Translations under genes and position numbers: made by a program
Shown: piece by piece, positions 54,863-63,573 of the stretch
Numbering within the stretch: the first letter of the stretch is position 1
Layout of the letters: each line of letters begins with the position of its first letter
Notes under the pieces: model-generated
Seen by the model: only the letters and a program-made list of their open reading frames with translations
Told to the model about the DNA's origin: nothing
Databases searched by the model: none
Source of the DNA: Arsenicitalea aurantiaca
Lineage (GTDB): Bacteria; Pseudomonadota; Alphaproteobacteria; Rhizobiales; Devosiaceae
DNA length: 64,000 nucleotides
Direction: 5' to 3'
NCBI RefSeq assembly: GCF_003994485.1
Contig: NZ_RZNJ01000004.1
Coordinates: 310,001 to 374,000, forward strand

Positions 54863-55613
54863 TCGGGAAAGCGTCGCGCTCGTCACCGGGGGCTCGGGCA
54901 TCGCCGCCGCCACGCTGCGGCTTCTGGCGGGGGAGGGGCATCGGCTCGCCTGCGTCGACCGAAGCGATCAAAACCTCGCCGCGCTTTCGGCCGAACTCCC
55001 TGATCTTCTGACCATCGAGGCCGACCTCACCGAAAAGGGCAGCGCCGATCGCGCCGTCGCCGAAACGCTTGCGCGCTTCGGCCGGCTCGACATCCTCGTC
55101 AACGTCGTCGGCATTTCCGGGCGCCGCTTCGGGGACGGGCCGGCTCATGAATGCACCGATGAGGGGTGGGACGCGGTGATGGACACCAATGCAAAAACCA
55201 CCCTCGCCATGTGCCGGGCCGCGCTCCGGCCGATGATGGCGGCGAAATCGGGCAGCATCGTCAACACCGCCTCGGTGCTCGGCTACGCGCCGTCGGCGCT
55301 CTTTGCCACCCACGCCTATGCGGCGAGCAAGGCCGCCATCATCGGGCTCACCCGCGCCATGGCTGCCTATTACACCACCCATGGCATAAGGGTGAATGCG
55401 GTGGCGCCCGGGCTCATCGAAACCCCGATGAGCCTCCGCGCCCAGTCCGACGAGACGACCATTCAATACATGAAGATCCGCCAGCCCCTGACCGGCCGGT
55501 TCGGCAAGGCCGACGACGTGGCAGAGGCCATCGCCTATCTCGCAACGGACCGCGCCGGCTTCGTTACGGGCAGTGTCCTCGAAGTCGCCGGCGGCTGGGG
55601 AGTGGCAGGATGA
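54852..55613 (+). CDS. SDR-family NAD(P)-dependent oxidoreductase
   Basis: A 253-residue classical short-chain dehydrogenase. Catalytic residues are present: Asn/Gly in LVNVVG, Ser in NTASVLGY and Tyr-x3-Lys in YAASKA (~residue 156). An acidic residue after strand 2 (CVDRSDQ) suggests NAD(H) preference. The cofactor glycine motif is unusual: TGGSGIAAA instead of TGxxxGIG, one residue shorter and with Ala for the last Gly. The C-terminus GSVLEVAGGWGVAG is typical. It overlaps both neighbours (11 bp and 4 bp). Likely a sugar or polyol dehydrogenase. Confidence 0.88.
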   Translation: MAADRESVALVTGGSGIAAATLRLLAGEGHRLACVDRSDQNLAALSAELPDLLTIEADLTEKGSADRAVAETLARFGRLDILVNVVGISGRRFGDGPAHECTDEGWDAVMDTNAKTTLAMCRAALRPMMAAKSGSIVNTASVLGYAPSALFATHAYAASKAAIIGLTRAMAAYYTTHGIRVNAVAPGLIETPMSLRAQSDETTIQYMKIRQPLTGRFGKADDVAEAIAYLATDRAGFVTGSVLEVAGGWGVAG

Positions 55614-56908
55614 ACAGCATCGATTACCGGGCGGAGCTGCCTGAGCTTGCCGAATGCGACGTCTTGGTCGTCGGCGGAGGCAGCGCCGGTTCGGCCGCCG
55701 CCATCGCCGCGGCGCGCCAGGGCGCGCGCGTGGTGCTGGTCGAGCGTTACGGGTTTCTGGGCGGCACCGGCGTCATGGTGCTCGACACATTCTATGGCTT
55801 TTACACCCCCGGCGCGGTCGAGCGCAAAGTCGTCGGCGGCATCCCCGACGAGGTGATCGCCGGGCTCGAAAAGCGCAAGATGGTCTTGAAGCGCCCGAAC
55901 ACCTATGGCGCCGGCGCCGGGCTCACCTATGATCCCGAAACGCTGAAAGTCGTCTGGGACGAACTTGCCGCCGGTGCGGGCGTCTCGGTGCTCTTTCACG
56001 CCTATTTCCTCGATATCCTGAAAGATGGCGATCGCCTCGCCGGCATCGTCGTCGGCACGCCCAAGGGGCCGCAGGCGATCCGCGCAAGGATCATTGTCGA
56101 TAGTTCGGGCGACGCTCATGTCGCCGCCCGCGCCGGCGCGCCCTTCGAGGATGCAGGCGCGCTCGGCATCGCCCAGTCCCTCACCACCACCTTCAAGATG
56201 ATCAATGTCGACGTCGCGCGCGCCAAGGCGTTTCCCAAGGCCGAGATGTGGGCGCTGATGGCCGAGAAATCGGATCGCTACCGTCTGCCCCGCAAGGAGG
56301 GCAGCGCTCACATCACCCCGCATGAGGGCGTCATGGTCACCAACATGACCCGCGTCGGGGGCGTCGACGGCACCGAAATCGTTCAGCTTTCCGCCGCCGA
56401 GCGCGAGGGCCGCGCGCAGGCGCTCGAATACGCGCGCTTCCTCAAGGCCGAAGTGCCCGGCTACGAAAACGCGGTGCTGGGCGGTCTCGCCACCCAGATC
56501 GGCGTGCGCGAAACCCGCCGCATCAAGGGCCGCTACTGGCTGACGCGCGAGGATGTGCTGTCGGCGGCAAAATTCGACGATGCCATCGCCCAGTGCGGCG
56601 CCCCCATCGAGGAGCACCATGCCGGCGGCGATACGCGCTGGGAATACGTGCCCGATAGCGGCACCTATGACATCCCCTATCGCGCGCTCCTGCCGCAACA
56701 GGTCGATGGCCTCATCGTCGCCGGCCGCTGCCTCAGCGCCTCGCATGATGCGCATGCGAGCGTGCGCTCGATAGGCCAGTGCCTCGCCATGGGCCAGGCC
56801 GCGGGCGTCGCCGCCGCGCTCTCGGTCGCGAACGGCGCCGAACCGTCCCAGATCGATCCGAAAACGCTGCGCACCCGCCTCCTTGAAATGGGAGCGATCC
56901 TCTCATGA
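55610..56908 (+). CDS. FAD-dependent oxidoreductase (FAD_oxidored family)
   Basis: A 432-residue flavoprotein. The dinucleotide motif VLVVGGGSAGSAAAIAAARQGARVVLVER (~residue 18) and the C-terminal GLIVAGRCLSASHDAHASVRSIGQCLAMGQAAGVAAALS-type block, here read as AGRCLSASHDAHAS plus GQCLAMGQAAG, define the PF12831-like family. Members oxidise unknown, often sugar-related, substrates and are common in carbohydrate operons of soil bacteria. It overlaps the SDR gene and the lactonase gene by 4 bp each (ATGA). Confidence 0.86.
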   Translation: MNSIDYRAELPELAECDVLVVGGGSAGSAAAIAAARQGARVVLVERYGFLGGTGVMVLDTFYGFYTPGAVERKVVGGIPDEVIAGLEKRKMVLKRPNTYGAGAGLTYDPETLKVVWDELAAGAGVSVLFHAYFLDILKDGDRLAGIVVGTPKGPQAIRARIIVDSSGDAHVAARAGAPFEDAGALGIAQSLTTTFKMINVDVARAKAFPKAEMWALMAEKSDRYRLPRKEGSAHITPHEGVMVTNMTRVGGVDGTEIVQLSAAEREGRAQALEYARFLKAEVPGYENAVLGGLATQIGVRETRRIKGRYWLTREDVLSAAKFDDAIAQCGAPIEEHHAGGDTRWEYVPDSGTYDIPYRALLPQQVDGLIVAGRCLSASHDAHASVRSIGQCLAMGQAAGVAAALSVANGAEPSQIDPKTLRTRLLEMGAILS

Positions 56909-57822
56909 TCATCCGCACCGTGCTGGGCGACATCGCCCCCGAAACCCTCGGGCTGACCCTCGGGCACGAGCATGTCTATGCCGTGCCGCCCGAAGACGTC
57001 GCCGATCCCGACCTCCGGCTCGACGACCCGACAAAAGCCGAGGACGAGCTCTCACGGTTCAAAGCCGTCGGCGGCGGCGCGCTGATCGAAATGACGACCG
57101 TGGACTATGGTCGCGATCTCGAGACCCTCGCCGATCTCTCCCTGCGCTCGGGCGTCCACATCGTCGCCGCCACCGGCTACAACAAGGGCAAGTTCGCCGA
57201 CCGGCTGAGCGCCGCGCGATCGACCGCCGAGATCGCCGACTGGATGGCGTCCGACGTCGCCAATGGCGCCGGCCCGCGCAAAATCCGCTGCGGGGTGATC
57301 AAGGCCTCCTCCAGCCTCGATGGTCCGGGGGAAAACGAGGCCCGCGTCTTCGAGGCCGCCGCCATCGCCCATCTGCGCACCAATGCGCCCATTTCGACCC
57401 ACACCGAAAAGGGCACCTGGGCCATCGGCCAGGTCGAGCTCCTCGCCCGCCATGGCGTAGCGCCCGACCGCATCCTCCTCGGCCATCTCGATCTCAAACC
57501 CGATCTGCCCTATCTCCGCGAAGTCGCCGCCACCGGCGCCTATTTCGGGTTCGACCAGTTCGCCAAGGCCAAATACCTCCCCGATGCCGAGCGCGTCCGG
57601 CTGATCGTCGAACTTTTCGCGGCCGGCGCCGGCCCGCAGATCCTCATCGCAGGCGACATGGCGCGCCGCTCCTATCACGAGGCCTGGGGCGGCGGGCCGG
57701 GCTTCGCCCACATCCCCCGCACCATCGTCCCCGCCCTGCGCGCGGCAGGGCTCGGAGAGGGTGACATCGATCTGCTTCTCCGCGACAATCCGCGGCGATT
57801 CCTCGCCTTCACCCCCGCCTAG
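56905..57822 (+). CDS. Phosphotriesterase-family metal hydrolase (probable sugar lactonase)
   Basis: A 305-residue TIM-barrel amidohydrolase of the PTE family. All metal ligands are visible: HxH in LGHEHVYA (~residue 23), the carbamylated Lys in GVIKASSS (~132), His in ISTHTEKGT (~165), His in ILLGHLDLK (~193) and Asp in LIAGDMARRSY (~252). Most PTE-family members in catabolic operons hydrolyse sugar or other lactones rather than phosphotriesters. Here a lactone would be the expected product of the SDR or Gfo/Idh enzymes. It overlaps the FAD gene by 4 bp. Confidence 0.87.
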   Translation: MIIRTVLGDIAPETLGLTLGHEHVYAVPPEDVADPDLRLDDPTKAEDELSRFKAVGGGALIEMTTVDYGRDLETLADLSLRSGVHIVAATGYNKGKFADRLSAARSTAEIADWMASDVANGAGPRKIRCGVIKASSSLDGPGENEARVFEAAAIAHLRTNAPISTHTEKGTWAIGQVELLARHGVAPDRILLGHLDLKPDLPYLREVAATGAYFGFDQFAKAKYLPDAERVRLIVELFAAGAGPQILIAGDMARRSYHEAWGGGPGFAHIPRTIVPALRAAGLGEGDIDLLLRDNPRRFLAFTPA

Positions 57823-57830
57823 GAGCGCAG

Positions 57831-58691
57831 ATGCGCATCGCCAATGACGAGCTCAGCGTCGAGATTTCCCCGCTCGGCGCAGAACTGCAATCGATCACCG
57901 GCGCCGACGGGGCCGAATGGCTCTGGCATGGCGACGAGACCTTCTGGAAAGGCCGTGCGCCGCTCCTCTTCCCGGTCGTCGGCAAGAGCCCGGCCGGCCA
58001 CGTCTCGATCGCGGGCGAGCGCTTTCCCATGGCCCCGCATGGCTTCACGCGCACTGCGGTCTTTGCCCCGCTCATTGCCGATAAGACGCGCTGCAGCTTC
58101 GTCCTCTCCGACACCGAAGCGACCCGCCAGAGCTTCCCCTTCGCCTTTGCCCTCACCGTAACCCACGCCCTCGAAGGCAGAACGCTTGCAACCGAGGTGG
58201 TGATCGAGAACCGCGACGCGGTGCCCATGCCCTTCGGCTTCGGCTTTCATCCGGCGCTCCGCTGGCCCCTGCCGGGCTCCGAGGGCCGCCTCCACAGGGT
58301 CACCCTCGAAAGCGGTGGCGCGCCCGAAATGCGGCGGGTGGACGGGGAGGGGCTCCTGAGGCGGGGCCACATCTATCCAAGCCCATTCGTAAAAGGCGTC
58401 CTCGAGCCCCGGCACGCCCATTTCGCCGAGGATGCGATGATCTTCCCCGATGGCGCGGGGCCGGGCCTCGTCTTTTCAGCCGAAGGCGGGCGCCGGGTGC
58501 GGTGCGGGTCCGAGAACCTGCCCGACCTCGCCCTCTGGACCAAGCCGGACGCACCGTTCCTTTGCATCGAGCCCTGGCACGGCACTGCGCCTGAGGCAGG
58601 AACGGGCGATGCGCTCGAGGACAGGCCCAACACCATCCTGCTCCCGCCCGGGGAAACGGCGCGCTTTGCCATGCAGATGACGTTCGACTGA
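57831..58691 (+). CDS. Aldose 1-epimerase family protein (LacX-like)
   Basis: A 286-residue mutarotase-fold protein of the LacX/YihR-like branch. ELSVEISPLGAELQSITGADGAEWLWHGDETFWKGRAPLLFP-type opening is summarised by GAELQSI and WKGRAPLLFPVVG; FPMAPHGFTR (~residue 65) and FGFGFHPALRWPL (~140) carry the family histidines, and the C-terminal FLCIEPWHGTAP holds the catalytic Glu. It starts 8 bases after the lactonase stop with AGGAG just before the ATG. Last gene of the operon; a perfect terminator follows. It would speed anomer exchange of the sugar handled by this cluster. Confidence 0.88.
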   Translation: MRIANDELSVEISPLGAELQSITGADGAEWLWHGDETFWKGRAPLLFPVVGKSPAGHVSIAGERFPMAPHGFTRTAVFAPLIADKTRCSFVLSDTEATRQSFPFAFALTVTHALEGRTLATEVVIENRDAVPMPFGFGFHPALRWPLPGSEGRLHRVTLESGGAPEMRRVDGEGLLRRGHIYPSPFVKGVLEPRHAHFAEDAMIFPDGAGPGLVFSAEGGRRVRCGSENLPDLALWTKPDAPFLCIEPWHGTAPEAGTGDALEDRPNTILLPPGETARFAMQMTFD

Positions 58692-58704
58692 CGACCACCG
58701 GCCA

Positions 58705-58744
58705 AAAGAAAAGCCCCGGATCCATCGGATCCGGGGCTCTTTTC
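58705..58744. terminator. Bidirectional intrinsic terminator between the sugar operon and pnp
   Basis: AGCCCCGGATCC, loop ATC and GGATCCGGGGCT form a perfect 12-bp stem. AAAAGAAA precedes and CTTTTC follows, so it can stop transcription from either side. It lies between two convergent genes. Confidence 0.88.
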
Positions 58745-58759
58745 GTCAAAGATCGGGGC

Positions 58760-60892
58760 TCAGGCCTCGACGGCCTCTTCGCCCTTCTTGATCTCCTGGC
58801 CGGTCGCCTGGTCGACGACCTTCATGGAGAGGCGGACCTTGCCCCGCTCGTCGAAGCCGAGAAGCTTCACCCACACCTTGTCGCCTTCCTTGACCACGTC
58901 CGTGGTCTTGGCGACGCGCTGCTCGGCGAGCTGCGAGATGTGCACGAGGCCGTCCTTGGCCCCGAAGAAGTTCACGAACGCGCCGAAATCGGCCGTCTTG
59001 ACCACGGTGCCCTGGTAGATGGCGTTGACCTCGGGCTCATCGGTGATCGACTTGATCCACTTGATGGCCGCATCGATCGCCTTGCCGTCCGAGGACGAGA
59101 CCTTGACCGTGCCGTCATCATTGATGTCGACCTTGGCGCCGGTCTTCTCCACGATCTCGCGGATCACCTTGCCGCCCGAGCCGATCACTTCGCGGATCTT
59201 GTCGGTGGGGATGGTGATCGATTCGATGCGCGGGGCGAACTCGCCCACTTCCGAGCGGGCCGAGGTGATGGCCTTGGCCATCTCGCCCAGGATGTGCTCG
59301 CGACCGCCCTTGGCCTGCTCGAGAGCGACCTTCATGATCTCCTCGGTGATGCCGGCGATCTTGATGTCCATCTGGAGCGAGGTGACGCCCTTTTCGGTCC
59401 CGGCGACCTTGAAGTCCATGTCGCCGAGGTGATCCTCGTCCCCGAGGATGTCCGAGAGCACGGCGAACTTCTCGCCTTCGAGGATCAGCCCCATGGCGAT
59501 GCCGGCCACGGGCCGTGCCATCGGCACGCCCGCATCCATCAGCGCAAGGCTCGTGCCGCAGACGGTCGCCATGGACGAGGACCCGTTGGATTCGGTGATC
59601 TCGGAGACCACGCGGATCGTGTAGGGGAACTCCTCGGCTTTCGGCCGCAGCGGGTTGATGGCGCGCCACGCGAGCTTGCCATGGCCGATCTCGCGACGGC
59701 CGGGCGATCCCATGCGACCCGCTTCACCGACCGAATAGGGCGGGAAGTTGTAGTGCAGCATGAAGTTCTGCTTGGAGGTGCCTTCGAGGCTGTCGACGAA
59801 CTGCTCGTCATCCCCGGTGCCGAGCGTCGCGACGACCAGCGCCTGCGTCTCGCCGCGGGTAAAGAGCGCCGAGCCGTGGGTGCGCGGCAGGATGCCGACT
59901 TCCGAGACGATCGGGCGGACGGTCTTGAGGTCGCGTCCGTCGATGCGGTGGCCGGTGTCGAGGATGTTCCAGCGCACGATCTTGGCCTGGAGCGACTTGA
60001 ACACGCCCCCGATCTGCTCGGCGGTGTAGACGCCGTTCTCGACCTGCAGGGCGAAATGATCCTTCACCTTCTGCTTGGCTTCGTCGACGGCTGCGTAGCG
60101 CAGCTCCTTCTTGGTGTTCTGGTAGGCGGCGCGCAGATCCTGCTCGATGAAGCCGAGCATGGCGGTTTCGAGCTCGGAATGATCCTCAGGCTGGAAGTCG
60201 CGGGGCTCCTTGGCGGCAAGCTCCGCGAGCTTGATGATCGCCTCGATCACCTTGCGGCTCTGGGCGTGGCCGAACATCACGGCGCCCAGCATCACCTCCT
60301 CGGAAAGCTCGTGGGCTTCCGATTCCACCATCAGCACGGCGTCGGCGGTGCCGGCCATGACGAGGTCGAGCTTGCTCTCGTCGCGCCGGTCGACGGCGAG
60401 GTTGAGCACGTATTCGCCGTCCACATAGCCCACGCGCGCTGCGCCGATCGGGCCCATGAAGGGCACGCCCGAAATGGTCAGCGCGGCAGAGGCCGCGACC
60501 ATGGCGAGCACGTCGGGATTGTTCTCGAGGTCATGCTGGAGAACCGTGATGATGACCTGGGTCTCGTTGCGATAGCCCGCGGGAAAGAGCGGGCGGATCG
60601 GACGGTCGATGAGCCGCGAGGTCAGCGTCTCGGCTTCGGTCGGGCGGCCTTCGCGCTTGAAGTAGCCACCGGGGATCTTGCCGGCCGCGAAGTATTTTTC
60701 CTGGTAGTTGACGGTCAGCGGGAAGAAGTCGATCCCGGGCTTGGGCGACTTGGCGCTGACGACGGTCGCGAGCACGACGGTCTCGCCGAGCGTCGCGAGC
60801 ACGGCGCCGTCCGCCTGGCGGGCGATCTTGCCGGTCTCGAGCGTCAGCGGCTGGCCGCCCCAGTTCAGTTCTACCTTGTGGTGATCAAACAT
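58760..60892 (-). CDS. pnp: Polyribonucleotide nucleotidyltransferase (PNPase)
   Basis: A 710-residue 3'-5' phosphorolytic exoribonuclease, part of the RNA degradosome. It has two RNase PH domains (first with [24 protein letters not shown] in outline, second with [22 protein letters not shown] and [21 protein letters not shown]), then KH ([25 protein letters not shown], ~residue 555) and S1 ([35 protein letters not shown], ~620). The start at 60892 ([13 protein letters not shown]) follows GGAAAG. It lies behind rpsO on the - strand with a 358-bp gap containing hairpins. Confidence 0.97.
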   Translation of the reverse strand: MFDHHKVELNWGGQPLTLETGKIARQADGAVLATLGETVVLATVVSAKSPKPGIDFFPLTVNYQEKYFAAGKIPGGYFKREGRPTEAETLTSRLIDRPIRPLFPAGYRNETQVIITVLQHDLENNPDVLAMVAASAALTISGVPFMGPIGAARVGYVDGEYVLNLAVDRRDESKLDLVMAGTADAVLMVESEAHELSEEVMLGAVMFGHAQSRKVIEAIIKLAELAAKEPRDFQPEDHSELETAMLGFIEQDLRAAYQNTKKELRYAAVDEAKQKVKDHFALQVENGVYTAEQIGGVFKSLQAKIVRWNILDTGHRIDGRDLKTVRPIVSEVGILPRTHGSALFTRGETQALVVATLGTGDDEQFVDSLEGTSKQNFMLHYNFPPYSVGEAGRMGSPGRREIGHGKLAWRAINPLRPKAEEFPYTIRVVSEITESNGSSSMATVCGTSLALMDAGVPMARPVAGIAMGLILEGEKFAVLSDILGDEDHLGDMDFKVAGTEKGVTSLQMDIKIAGITEEIMKVALEQAKGGREHILGEMAKAITSARSEVGEFAPRIESITIPTDKIREVIGSGGKVIREIVEKTGAKVDINDDGTVKVSSSDGKAIDAAIKWIKSITDEPEVNAIYQGTVVKTADFGAFVNFFGAKDGLVHISQLAEQRVAKTTDVVKEGDKVWVKLLGFDERGKVRLSMKVVDQATGQEIKKGEEAVEA

Positions 60893-61026
60893 GTCATGTC
60901 TTTCCATTCTGCCGGAACGACTGGCACGCGCAACGCGTAGCCGATTGCGCGATCGTTCCGCTGCGCCAGCCCCGTCCCCGCACCCCATGTGCGGCCCGGG
61001 CTCAAAATCGGCGCTGTGTGTTGCCG

Positions 61027-61050
61027 GCGCCCGCCGGCTCTGGCGGGCGC
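61027..61050 (-). promoter_or_regulatory. Hairpin in the pnp leader
   Basis: GCGCCCGCC, loop GGCTCT, GGCGGGCGC: a perfect 9-bp stem about 135 bases upstream of the pnp start. A candidate site for RNase processing or PNPase autoregulation. Confidence 0.4.
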
Positions 61051-61200
61051 GGAACATGGACAAGACGATGAGCCGTTCACCTTGCCCCCGGAGAGGCTGC
61101 GCCGCAGGGCGCATGAACGGCCGATGATCTCGCCATGCTCCGCATGACTGTCCGGCCTACGCTTGGCCCTTGAGGAGCTGTTCGGCCGAAGCCGGGCCCC

Positions 61201-61235
61201 AAAAAGGCAGGGACGCGAGGCGTGCCTCGCGTCCC
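61201..61235 (-). terminator. Terminator-like hairpin after rpsO
   Basis: GGGACGCGAGGC and its reverse complement GCCTCGCGTCCC are separated by two bases, a nearly continuous 26-bp palindrome. On the - strand it is followed by TGCC and five Ts. It lies 16 bases after the rpsO stop codon. Confidence 0.7.
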
Positions 61236-61250
61236 GGTCGTCACCCGTGC

Positions 61251-61520
61251 CTAGCGGCGCAGGCCGAGCCTTTCGATCAGGCTCCGATAACGGGCCTCGT
61301 CGCCCTTCTTGACGTAGTCAAGCAGGCTGCGGCGCGTGGAAACCATCTTGAGCAGGCCACGACGGGAATGGTTGTCCTTGTTGTGGCTCTTGAAGTGCTC
61401 GGTGAGGTTGGCGATGCGTTCCGAGAGGATCGCGACCTGGACCTCGGGAGAGCCGGTATCGCCCGGCTTGGTGGCGTATTCGGAGATGAGCGCAGCCTTG
61501 CGCTCTGGCGTGATCGACAT
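61251..61520 (-). CDS. rpsO: 30S ribosomal protein S15
   Basis: The exact 89-residue length and [18 protein letters not shown] start of bacterial S15, with [51 protein letters not shown] and the end [13 protein letters not shown]. It binds 16S rRNA in the central domain. AAGGA stands at good distance before the ATG. In most relatives it follows truB; here it is on the opposite strand about 25 kb away. Confidence 0.98.
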   Translation of the reverse strand: MSITPERKAALISEYATKPGDTGSPEVQVAILSERIANLTEHFKSHNKDNHSRRGLLKMVSTRRSLLDYVKKGDEARYRSLIERLGLRR

Positions 61521-61674
61521 CGGAAACGTCCTTTCGAAAAGAGGATTGACGACGCAATGCCCCGGGATGTCGTCCAGAGCATGCCATTTCGTCCGCGCGG
61601 GCGGACCCGGACGGACTGGCCGGCATATAGGCGATGAAGCGCCCGATTGCCAGTCAAATCTGCGCGCACAGGGC

Positions 61675-63393
61675 TTAAGCGGGGCTCGATCCGGCCTCTT
61701 CCTCGATCGCGCCATGGGGGGAATGGCTGGGGTCGAGCGCCTCGATGGGAATGTCGAAGCGCCACTCCATCCCATCGGTGTGGAGCGTGCGCGTCACCTC
61801 GGCGCCGAGCGCCGAACCCACCATGTTCTCGAGCACGGTCGTGCCGAAGCCACGCCTGTCGGGCCGCTCGGCTAGCGTGCCGACGCTCTCGCGCCAGACG
61901 AGGCTGACGATGTCGCCCGTCCGGTGCCAGGAGACGGCGAGCGTGCCGTCATCGCGCGAGAACGCGCCGTATTTGACCGCATTGGTCGCCATCTCATGGG
62001 CACCCATGCCGATGATCTGCGCGGCCTGCGTGTTAAGACGCACCGCGGGACCCGAAAGGCTGACCCGCTTGCCCTCGACCGGACAGAAGGGGTCGATCTG
62101 CCGGCTCAGCAATTCGTGCAGGTCCACCCCGATCATGCCATTGGCAAGCAGCAGATCGGTCGAGCGCGCGAGCCCGAAGATGCGCTTTTCGAAGTTCTGG
62201 ACGAATTCGGGAACGTTGTCGGCGCCCTTGGCGGTCTGCTTGGCCATGGCCGCGATCACGGTCATCTGGTTCTTGGAGCGGTGGGCCAGTTCGCGCAGCA
62301 GGAATCGTACCTCCGTCTCGGCGGCCTGGCGCTGTTCGCCCGCTTCCGCGATCACGCCCGAAACCGTGTCGATCTCGGCGATCGGATAATGGTGGCGCGT
62401 CACCTTCTGTCCCGCGCCGAGGCGCTTGGCGTCATGGGCGAGCCCGCGCACCGAGCGGCCGATCCTGAGCCCCAGCCAGTAGCAGACGAGGATGACCGCG
62501 AGCGCAAGCAGGATCCCCCCGATCAGCAGCGAGGCGACCGCTTCATGAAGCGGGCGCTCGATCACCTCGCGCGGCGCCCAGGCAAAGAGCGTCCAGCCCG
62601 TCAGCGGCGAGCGCTGGATCACCGCGCGATAGGCGCGCCCGTCCCGCTCCACGATCCGCCAGCCAAAGCTCGTGGTGAGGTCTGTCGCACTGGCAAGCGC
62701 GAAGGTTTCGCCCGTCGTTCCCCCGTCAGGGGAGGCGGCGATCACCGTCGCGTCCGAATCGATCAGCACGACGTTCCAGCCATCGGGCAGCGCGCTTGAG
62801 AGCAGTGCAGTGGTCAGCTCGCCCGCATCCTGGTTGAGCGCGACCACATATTGCTCGCCCGCATCGTTTTCGACCGGCATCAGGATGTTGAAGACCCATT
62901 GGCGCGACACTGCGCCCAGCAACACATCCGACACCACCACCCCGTCCCGCTCGATCGCCGCCTGCGCCGATTGCGGGTCGGCGGTGCGCTGCGGCTGGGG
63001 CGGGAAGGGGACGCGGGTCGAAAGAATGGTGGTCAGCGTCTCGTCGAGAACGAAAAGGTTCGTTGTGGTGTTGCCGAGGGCCATCTGCACGCGGGTATAG
63101 AAGCCTTCGAGATTGCCATCGAGCAGGGAGGGCGTGGTCGCGAGGATCCTCAGCGTCGTGATGTTGGCGGTGATCTCGCGCTCCACCGCCTGCACGATCG
63201 ATCGCGTCGTGCCGATGATGAGGCTCTCCACCACCCTTTCCTGCGCCTCGTTGTTGCGCTGAAGCAGGATCGCCGAAAAGGCGAAGGCCGGCAGCAGCGC
63301 CACGAGCACGAGGATGACGAGATAATGGGTGATCGGCCGGGGCGTCGGCAGGCGTCGCCGCGGGTTCGGCTCGGGTTCGGCTGTCGCGGTCAT
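61675..63393 (-). CDS. HWE-family sensor histidine kinase with extracellular Cache-like domain
   Basis: A 572-residue membrane kinase. A first membrane helix (~residues 22-44), a periplasmic sensor region of ~230 residues that looks like a double Cache domain, a second helix (~285-308) and a HAMP-like segment precede the kinase. The phospho-acceptor region is [23 protein letters not shown] (~residue 369). The ATPase domain has [15 protein letters not shown] and SLVWRE, the His and Trp-x-Glu that name the HWE group. No response regulator is adjacent, as usual for HWE kinases. In alphaproteobacteria many of these feed the general stress response through PhyR; that is only a possibility here. 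Confidence 0.9.
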   Translation of the reverse strand: MTATAEPEPNPRRRLPTPRPITHYLVILVLVALLPAFAFSAILLQRNNEAQERVVESLIIGTTRSIVQAVEREITANITTLRILATTPSLLDGNLEGFYTRVQMALGNTTTNLFVLDETLTTILSTRVPFPPQPQRTADPQSAQAAIERDGVVVSDVLLGAVSRQWVFNILMPVENDAGEQYVVALNQDAGELTTALLSSALPDGWNVVLIDSDATVIAASPDGGTTGETFALASATDLTTSFGWRIVERDGRAYRAVIQRSPLTGWTLFAWAPREVIERPLHEAVASLLIGGILLALAVILVCYWLGLRIGRSVRGLAHDAKRLGAGQKVTRHHYPIAEIDTVSGVIAEAGEQRQAAETEVRFLLRELAHRSKNQMTVIAAMAKQTAKGADNVPEFVQNFEKRIFGLARSTDLLLANGMIGVDLHELLSRQIDPFCPVEGKRVSLSGPAVRLNTQAAQIIGMGAHEMATNAVKYGAFSRDDGTLAVSWHRTGDIVSLVWRESVGTLAERPDRRGFGTTVLENMVGSALGAEVTRTLHTDGMEWRFDIPIEALDPSHSPHGAIEEEAGSSPA

Positions 63394-63573
63394 GTACGGT
63401 CCGGCTGGCGGCCCGACATGCGGGCGAAAGAGAAAAGGCTAGCGCGCAGGCCTGATTCGGCGAACCGCCCGGGTTCAGAAATCCGCGCGATTGGCGCGAT
63501 TTGATGGCTTGCCTGCACTTTGCGTGCCTCCTTGTCGGAGAGGGCAACGACGCTCCCCGCCCTGCGGTTGCCG

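Larger units (their letters stand above)
60893..61250 (-). other. rpsO-pnp intergenic region (358 bp) with two hairpins
   Basis: No gene is seen here. On the - strand it holds the rpsO terminator-like hairpin (61210-61235), then a second long GC stem (61027-61050) in the pnp leader. It should also hold the pnp promoter; no convincing -35/-10 pair was found by eye. In E. coli the equivalent stretch carries a pnp promoter and the RNase III-cleaved stem used for PNPase self-control. Confidence 0.6.

Noticed and set aside
28724-58744. Mobile element or prophage explaining the split of core genes
   Set aside because: No transposase, integrase, phage structural gene, tRNA attachment site or long flanking repeats were found, and codon style looks similar to the core genes by eye.
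58940-60940. 666-residue open frame antisense to pnp
   Set aside because: His/Asp/Gly-rich low-complexity translation, fully opposite the conserved pnp gene; no start signal.
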